Below, piece by piece: positions 59,180 to 64,000 of a DNA stretch of 64,000 bases. The stretch is from assembly GCF_022385335.1 (NCBI RefSeq), contig NZ_CP092431.1:9982001-10046000 (forward strand), given 5' to 3'. This DNA comes from Streptomyces deccanensis. Lineage in GTDB: Bacteria; Actinomycetota; Actinomycetes; Streptomycetales; Streptomycetaceae. The first letter of the stretch is position 1. Each line of letters opens with the position of its first letter. Under the pieces are notes generated by a model. The model saw only the letters and a list, made by a program, of their open reading frames with translations, was not told where the DNA came from and searched no databases. Position numbers and translations under genes: made by a program.

Positions 59180-59860
59180 TCAGCTGACGATCTTCACGAT
59201 GAAGCCGTCGACGCCGTCGAGGATGCGGTTCTTGTCGATGCGGGCGGCGCTCACCGTCCTGTGCTGGGCCTCGGAACGCTCGTCGGCTCCTGCCTTGTCG
59301 CTCAGGGCGAGCGTCGGCACGTAGCTGAAGGTGGCCGCGGCCTTCTTGTCCGGTTGCCGCCGCCGGTGGAGTTGGCCAGGTACGGCGCAGCGTCTTGCCC
59401 TTCAGGCCCCTTCCCTTCCGGCCCTGCCCCGACTTGGCGTTCACCGTCTCGCTGAACGTGCGCAGCGCTTTCAGCTGGATGAACGTCTGCGTGCCCGGCT
59501 TGTTGCCGCCGCGGGCGTAGCGTGCTCCGGCCGGGCAGCTCTGCGGGATGTTGCCCTTCGTTGTGATCGGCATCGAGGCCGCGCCAGTCGTGCCGGTCGT
59601 GACGAAGTCGGTGAAGCAGTACTGCAAGTTGATCGTGCGGCTGTTCTTGGCGATCGTGCCGACCACTCGGACGTTGAACATGCTCTTGCCGACGGGCTGG
59701 TTGCCGGAATCCGACGCCACTTGTCGCTCAGGGCGGCGATGCCGTACCGGGCCTTGGCGCGTGAGTACGGAGTCGGGTTCCGCACGGTGAAGGCCGCGTT
59801 GGAGTCGGTCTGGCAGGAGCCGCGGATGAAGCCGAGGCCTCGCGGGACCTGACTGGACGC
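59180..59860 (-). pseudogene. frameshifted hypothetical gene
   Basis: Three consecutive pieces in different frames form one protein. They are FIRGSCQTDSNAAFTVRNPT to YGIAALSDK, then VVGTIAKNSRTINLQYCFTD to FSETVNAKSGQG, then AAATFSYVPTLALSDKAGAD to DGVDGFIVKIVS and a stop at 59180. A lost G at about 59725 (AAG-TGGCG for AAGGTGGCG) explains the first break; a second lies near 59370. Ancestor unknown. Confidence 0.6.
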
Positions 59861-60373
59861 CTACAAGCCGTTGGGAGAGTTCGGGGCTTTCGGATGGCCG
59901 TCGGGCAAAGACAGGCTGGCGACGACCTCGTCACCGGAAGAGATTGCCGTCGGCTGGAAGCCCACGGAGGCGTACAGGCTCGCGGCCACGGCGTTGTCCG
60001 GGTGATAGGACAGACGAAGCTCCTGACAGCTCTCACGTTGGGCCAGCCACTCCATGAGGGTTCGCACCGCCGCCCGCCCGACCCCCTGGCCCTGCTCGGT
60101 GCCATCGATCACCATGCCCCCGAGCCAGTAGGAGCCGTCTTCATCACGACCCCACATGATGTGACCCACCACGGTGTCATCGGCGCAGACCGCCATCGAG
60201 TGCCAGATGCCTTCCCGCAGTGACAGAAGCAGGTAGCGAGCCGCCAACGCGGGCACGTATCTGCGCTGGTCGTCCAGCGGAGCGACGTCCGCGACAGCAC
60301 GCCAGTTCTCGTCATTCACGTCATGCAGGACGACACGTCGGCCCGCCCTGTCAGAAAGCCCTAGGGTGATCAC
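59861..60373 (-). CDS. GNAT-family N-acetyltransferase
   Basis: 170 residues from a GTG at 60373; a longer frame reaches 60460 but the conserved part begins with RRVVLHDVNDENWRAVADVA. The acetyl-CoA binding motif A is GTEQGQGVGRAAVRTLMEWL, preceded by DGSYWLGGMVID; motif B includes LRLSYHPDNAVAASLYASVG F. The helix-rich middle (YVPALAARYLLLSLREGIWH) is typical of a Streptomyces group related to spermidine- or amino-acid-type acetyltransferases. Substrate unknown. Monocistronic. Confidence 0.85.
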   Translation of the reverse strand: MITLGLSDRAGRRVVLHDVNDENWRAVADVAPLDDQRRYVPALAARYLLLSLREGIWHSMAVCADDTVVGHIMWGRDEDGSYWLGGMVIDGTEQGQGVGRAAVRTLMEWLAQRESCQELRLSYHPDNAVAASLYASVGFQPTAISSGDEVVASLSLPDGHPKAPNSPNGL

Positions 60374-60757
60374 GGAGATCAGGCTACGAACCAAACGGTT
60401 GATCCGCGAACCATTTGGCTTCGTGGCCACACCACCGCAGGCTCCGCTGCCGACTTCCACCGGGTGCGCTGGTGTTGTCAGTTCGCATCGACATTTCTGA
60501 CCTGCATGATCGCTAAGTGCTGCCGGAAACCGGCGATAAACGTTGCCCGCTCCCGCCTACGAAACCACGAGGAGGATGCCGAGCCCGATCCCGCCGCGCC
60601 GCGGTTGTTGGAGAAAGCTTCCAGGTCGTCGGCCCCTTGCGCTGCCAGTGCCTGGCTCAGGGCCTCCGGTGTCCCGGAGAGCCCGAACCGCCGACGGTGA
60701 GCGAACTGCCCGCCGTGATGTCGGCGACCGCCCCGGCGGCCGAGGACACCGTCTTGC
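60374..60757. other. 384-bp gap without a recognisable gene
   Basis: No convincing frame. A weak hairpin (CTCCGG, four bases, CCGGAG at 60664-60679) lies about 80 bases after the fumarylacetoacetase stop and could help end that transcript. Confidence 0.4.
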
Positions 60758-61954
60758 TCAGCACGCCTCCCGCTTGCTGCTGGTGATCCGGCCGCGGGCC
60801 TCGCCGAAGCCGATCCGCGTTCCGTCGGCGCCCGGAGCGGTGGCGGTCAGGACGACCTCGTCCCCGTCCTCCAGAAACGTGCGCTGCTGACCGTTGACGG
60901 TGACGGGCTCCCGGCCGCCCCAGGTCAGTTCGATGAAGGCACCGCGCTGCTCCTTCTCCGGACCGGAGACGGTGCCGGACGCGAACAGGTCACCGGTGCG
61001 CGAGGGCGCGCCGTTGACGGTCTGGTGCGCCAGCATCTGGGCGGGGGACCAGTACATCGCGGAGTACGGCGGCCGGGAGACCACCTGACCGTTCCAGGCG
61101 ACCGTGAGGTCGACGTCGAGGCCCCACGGCCGTGCCATCCGCAGATACGGCAGCACGGCCGGCTCCTGGGCCGGCACCGGAACCCGGGCGGCGTCCAGGG
61201 CGAGCAGCGGCACCACCCACGGCGAGATCGTCGAGGCGAACGACTTGCCCAGGTTGGGGCCGAGCGGGACGTACTCCCAGGCCTGGATGTCGCGCGCGGA
61301 CCAGTCGTTGAAGAGCACCACCCCGAAGATGTGCCGGTCCGCGTCCTCGGCGCCGATGGAGTCGCCCATGGCGCTGCCGGTGCCGACGACGAAGCCGAGC
61401 TCGGCCTCGATGTCGAGGCGGGTCGAGGGCCCGAAGACCGGCACGGGGTCCTGGGGGCCCTTGCGCTGCCCGGAGGGCCTGACGATGTCGGTGCCCGAGA
61501 CGACGACGGAGGCCGCCCGGCCGTGGTAGCCGACCGGGAGGTGCTTCCAGTTGGGCATCAGCGGGTCGGGGTTGTCGGGCCGGAAGAGCCGCCCGAGGTT
61601 CGACGCGTGGTGCTCGGAGGCGTAGAAGTCGACGTAGTCGGCGACCTCGAACGGCAGGTGCAGGGTCACCGCGCCCAGATCGTGGACGGCCTCCATGGGG
61701 ATCTCGCCCTGGAGTCGCTGAGTGATCTCGGCCCGGGTCTCGATCCAGCGGGCGTGGCCCCGCGCCATGAAGGCGTTGAGGCTCGGCCGGGCGAAGACGG
61801 AGTCCTCCAGCAGGAGGGCCAGATCGATGACGTGGTCGCCGTAGCGGGTCGCCACGCGCGGTTCGTGGCCGGGCACCGAGTAGACGCCGTAGGGCAGATT
61901 GGCCAGGCCGAACAACGATGCGGCCGGGGCGGTCAACTGGATGGTGCTGGTCAT
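60758..61954 (-). CDS. fahA: fumarylacetoacetase
   Basis: 398 residues. Last step of tyrosine/homogentisate degradation: fumarylacetoacetate to fumarate and acetoacetate (EC 3.7.1.2). Family marks include DFYASEHHASNLGRLFRPDN (catalytic histidine), PVGYHGRAASVVVSGTDIVR, DIEAELGFVVGTGSAMGDSI (metal-binding glutamates), GVVLFNDWSARDIQAWEYVP and the C-terminal TFLEDGDEVVLTATAPG. The length is that of bacterial FAH enzymes. Its start overlaps the stop of the middle gene by four bases, so it is co-translated with the rest of the homogentisate operon. Confidence 0.93.
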   Translation of the reverse strand: MTSTIQLTAPAASLFGLANLPYGVYSVPGHEPRVATRYGDHVIDLALLLEDSVFARPSLNAFMARGHARWIETRAEITQRLQGEIPMEAVHDLGAVTLHLPFEVADYVDFYASEHHASNLGRLFRPDNPDPLMPNWKHLPVGYHGRAASVVVSGTDIVRPSGQRKGPQDPVPVFGPSTRLDIEAELGFVVGTGSAMGDSIGAEDADRHIFGVVLFNDWSARDIQAWEYVPLGPNLGKSFASTISPWVVPLLALDAARVPVPAQEPAVLPYLRMARPWGLDVDLTVAWNGQVVSRPPYSAMYWSPAQMLAHQTVNGAPSRTGDLFASGTVSGPEKEQRGAFIELTWGGREPVTVNGQQRTFLEDGDEVVLTATAPGADGTRIGFGEARGRITSSKREAC

Positions 61955-62829
61955 GCGGACACCTCGGTCAGGTCGGCGGTCGTCGCGGCGGGCAGCAGAC
62001 CCAACTGGGCCGCTTCGACGGTGGGTTCGGCGATGGAGCAGGTGCCGAACGAACGGAACAGCTCACGGACCCGGGGGGAGAGGGCGCGTACCCGCTCGGC
62101 GATCCGGTCGCCGTCGCGGTCGGCCAGCAATGCGGCCACCGTCGCCTCCTCGGCACCCCGGAGGGCGGCGTCGGTGGCCACGAGCAGGTTGAGGAACCCG
62201 TGTTGTTCGAAGCCGGTCTCGAGGTCGGTGTTGCGCAGCGCGTGGTGCAGCCCCGCGGTTGCCTTGAACGCGACCCCGGACCGCACTGCGGCCACAATGG
62301 ACGCGGCGAGTTCGCGCTCGTCGGGGTGAAGGTCGGCGCGTACACCTCCGGTGCGGAACTTGGCCAGGTAAGGGGTCCCGGCGAGCGCGGCGAGCAGCGC
62401 TTCGCGCCGGGTGTCGCGCGGCACTTCGACGTAGACGGTGAGGTCGGTGTCGTCGTCGATTGCCTCGGTCAGGGCGGGTACGACCGTGCCGGCGGCGACG
62501 GTGTCCGGGACGGCGACCTCGAGCCCGACGAGCCGTACGGCCGGGATCCGGCGCGCGGCGGCGAGGGCGTCGGAGACGTCCGGCAGCGGTACGGTCACGG
62601 AGAGGCCGAAGGAACCTTGGGGGAGGCCGGTGGTCAGCTCGGCGAGCCGGTCGAGGTCCTTGGCGGCGAGGACGAACGCACCGACCAACCGGGCATGGGC
62701 GCTCTGCTGGTGCGCAACGTGGGCCGGGACGGCCTCCTCGATCGGCAGGCTGCCGGGCGGGAAGACGGCCGCGTCGTCGAACAGGCCGACGAGTACCGGG
62801 GGGATCTCCGGTGTCGGGCGGGCGCTCAT
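61951..62829 (-). CDS. uncharacterised protein of the homogentisate operon
   Basis: 292 residues lying between homogentisate dioxygenase and fumarylacetoacetase with four-base overlaps on both sides. Strand/helix alternation (PPVLVGLFDDAAVFPPGSLP, LVGAFVLAAKDLDRLAELT, YLAKFRTGGVRADLHPDERE) and the segment VAFKATAGLHHALRNTDLET suggest a TIM-barrel-like fold with a lysine and paired histidines at the strand ends. This is the position where maleylacetoacetate isomerase would be needed. Whether it performs that isomerisation is unknown; the glutathione-type isomerase fold is not seen. Confidence 0.75.
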   Translation of the reverse strand: MSARPTPEIPPVLVGLFDDAAVFPPGSLPIEEAVPAHVAHQQSAHARLVGAFVLAAKDLDRLAELTTGLPQGSFGLSVTVPLPDVSDALAAARRIPAVRLVGLEVAVPDTVAAGTVVPALTEAIDDDTDLTVYVEVPRDTRREALLAALAGTPYLAKFRTGGVRADLHPDERELAASIVAAVRSGVAFKATAGLHHALRNTDLETGFEQHGFLNLLVATDAALRGAEEATVAALLADRDGDRIAERVRALSPRVRELFRSFGTCSIAEPTVEAAQLGLLPAATTADLTEVSA

Positions 62830-64000
62830 CGGTTCTGCTCCCAGGAGTAGACGTACGTTCCGTCGTCCGTCGCGCGGGCGGCCTCGCCGAGTTGCAGCGG
62901 GCGGAAGGTGTCGACCATGACCGCGAGTTCGTCGAAGAACTCTGCCCCGATCGACCGTTCCATGGCGCCCGGTTGGGGGCCGTGGGGGTGGCCGCCGGGG
63001 TGCAGGGAGATCGAGCCCTGCCCGATGCCGGAGCCCTTGCGGGCCTCGTAGTCCCCGCCGCAGTAGAACATCACCTCGTCGGAGTCGACGTTGGAGTGGT
63101 AGTACGGCACCGGGACGGACAGCGGGTGGTAGTCCACCTTGCGCGGGACGAAGTTGCAGATCACGAAGTTGTGGCCCTCGAAGACCTGGTGGGCCGGCGG
63201 CGGCTGGTGGACCCGGCCCGTGATCGGTTCGAAGTCACGGATGTTGAAGACGTACGGGTAGAGGCAGCCGTCCCAGCCGACGACGTCGAACGGGTGGTTC
63301 GGCAGCGTGTGGACGGTCCCCACGACACCGCCAGGCCCCCGGTGCTTGATGTACACCTCGACGTCCTCGCCCTCGACGGGCTTCGGCCCGTCCGGGAGGC
63401 GGAAGTCGCGCTCGCAGTAGGGCGCGTGCTCCAGCAACTGGCCGTTCCTGGACAGGTAGCGCCGCGGCGGGCCCATGTGCGAGTTGGCCTCGATCGCGTA
63501 GATCCGTACGGGCCCGTCCGGGACGATCCTGTACGTGGTCGCCCGGGGGACGATCACATAGTCCCCGTCGCCGGCCTCCAGGTCTCCGAAGACCGTCTCC
63601 ACGCGGGCCCGGCCGTCCTCGACGTAGAGACACTCGTCGCCGATGGCGTTGCGGTAGTAGGGACTGACCGTGTCGGCCACGACGTACGCCAGCCGTACGT
63701 CCTCGTTGCCCAGCAGCAGCCTGCGACCGGTCACCGCGTCGATGCCGGACCCGCCGTCCGCGAACAGCTTGTGCGTGGAGAGATGGCGGGGGACCAAGGG
63801 GTGGTTGGGGGCGAGGGACTGGTCGCCGACGTCCCACACCCGGAACTCCCGCACCGCTGACGGGATGTGCCGGTGGTAGAGCAGCGAGGAGTCCGAGGAG
63901 AAGCCCTCCTCGCCCATCAACTCCTCGTAGTAGAGGTTCCCGTCCGGGTCCCGGTGCTGGGTGTGACGTTTCGGCGGAACCGCGCCCGCCCGGTGGTAGT
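62826..64000 (-). CDS. hmgA: homogentisate 1,2-dioxygenase, 5' end beyond window
   Basis: At least 390 residues; the frame is open to the right edge with RAGAVPPKRHTQHRDPDGNL, YYEELMGEEGFSSDSSLLYH near the N terminus, so only a few codons are missing. It is a double-cupin iron enzyme that opens the ring of homogentisate to maleylacetoacetate. Likely iron ligands lie in YYHSNVDSDEVMFYCGGDYE and GSISLHPGGHPHGPQPGAME in the C-terminal cupin. The start is outside the window. First known gene of the operon with the 292-residue protein and fahA. Confidence 0.9.
   Translation of the reverse strand, partial: YHRAGAVPPKRHTQHRDPDGNLYYEELMGEEGFSSDSSLLYHRHIPSAVREFRVWDVGDQSLAPNHPLVPRHLSTHKLFADGGSGIDAVTGRRLLLGNEDVRLAYVVADTVSPYYRNAIGDECLYVEDGRARVETVFGDLEAGDGDYVIVPRATTYRIVPDGPVRIYAIEANSHMGPPRRYLSRNGQLLEHAPYCERDFRLPDGPKPVEGEDVEVYIKHRGPGGVVGTVHTLPNHPFDVVGWDGCLYPYVFNIRDFEPITGRVHQPPPAHQVFEGHNFVICNFVPRKVDYHPLSVPVPYYHSNVDSDEVMFYCGGDYEARKGSGIGQGSISLHPGGHPHGPQPGAMERSIGAEFFDELAVMVDTFRPLQLGEAARATDDGTYVYSWEQNR

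Noticed and set aside
1..64000. tRNA, rRNA or riboswitch
   Set aside because: I looked for cloverleaf ends, CCA tails and conserved riboswitch cores by eye and saw none; a covariance-model scan would be needed to exclude them.

Overview
The window looks like actinomycete, most probably Streptomyces, DNA. Base composition is very G+C-rich with G/C at nearly every third codon position. GTG starts are common, and several families are typical of that genus (DUF6233, MocR and WYL regulators, PEP-utilising enzyme next to DedA, GH115 glucuronidase, homogentisate genes, degenerate-Fic toxin pairs). I saw no rRNA, tRNA, CRISPR array, replication origin or phage structural module.

Left part (1-29 kb) is accessory and decaying. 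A secreted ricin-type lectin and a sialidase-like BNR protein open the window, followed by a divergent flavin oxidoreductase/AraC pair. From 4 to 16 kb the DNA is dominated by insertion sequences: an IS630 transposase fragment, two nearly identical IS3 copies (6654-8016 and 14819-16182, same orientation) and one IS5-type element (8103-9138, TAA duplication). Between the IS3 copies lie a DrrAB-type ABC exporter with a MerR regulator, an APH-like phosphotransferase, and the wreck of an HxlR/MFS efflux pair. Many broken genes (DUF6233, toxin fragment, AraC, ISL3, VOC, ankyrin) confirm a region under little constraint, as expected for a Streptomyces chromosome arm. Intact islands are a MocR regulator with two divergent small enzymes, a MarR/DoxX pair, and a four-gene membrane operon (23068-27673: membrane protein, DedA, phosphohistidine PEP-utilising enzyme, membrane protein).

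Middle part (29-46 kb) is more conventional. A five-gene minus-strand operon (CoA-transferase, enoyl-CoA hydratase, acetoacetate decarboxylase, 3-hydroxyacyl-CoA dehydrogenase, glutaryl-CoA-dehydrogenase-like ACAD) follows a LysR gene closed by a perfect 16-bp-stem terminator; it probably degrades a short organic acid. Next come an RHH/degenerate-Fic toxin-antitoxin pair with a perfect 13-bp operator, a HEAT-repeat protein, a PIG-L deacetylase, a large GH115 glucuronidase with a distant LacI-type operator, a Ser/Thr kinase, and a MerR regulator fused to a DNA sliding-clamp-like domain.

Right part (46-64 kb) holds conserved hypotheticals, a WYL regulator divergent from an alpha/beta hydrolase, a PadR-ACAD pair with a perfect operator, an M23 endopeptidase with a lysin-type wall-binding domain, a long HEAT-repeat protein, a GNAT acetyltransferase, and at the edge the tyrosine/homogentisate catabolic operon (homogentisate dioxygenase, an unknown 292-residue protein, fumarylacetoacetase). 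All identifications come from reading translations and motifs by eye; no database search was run.
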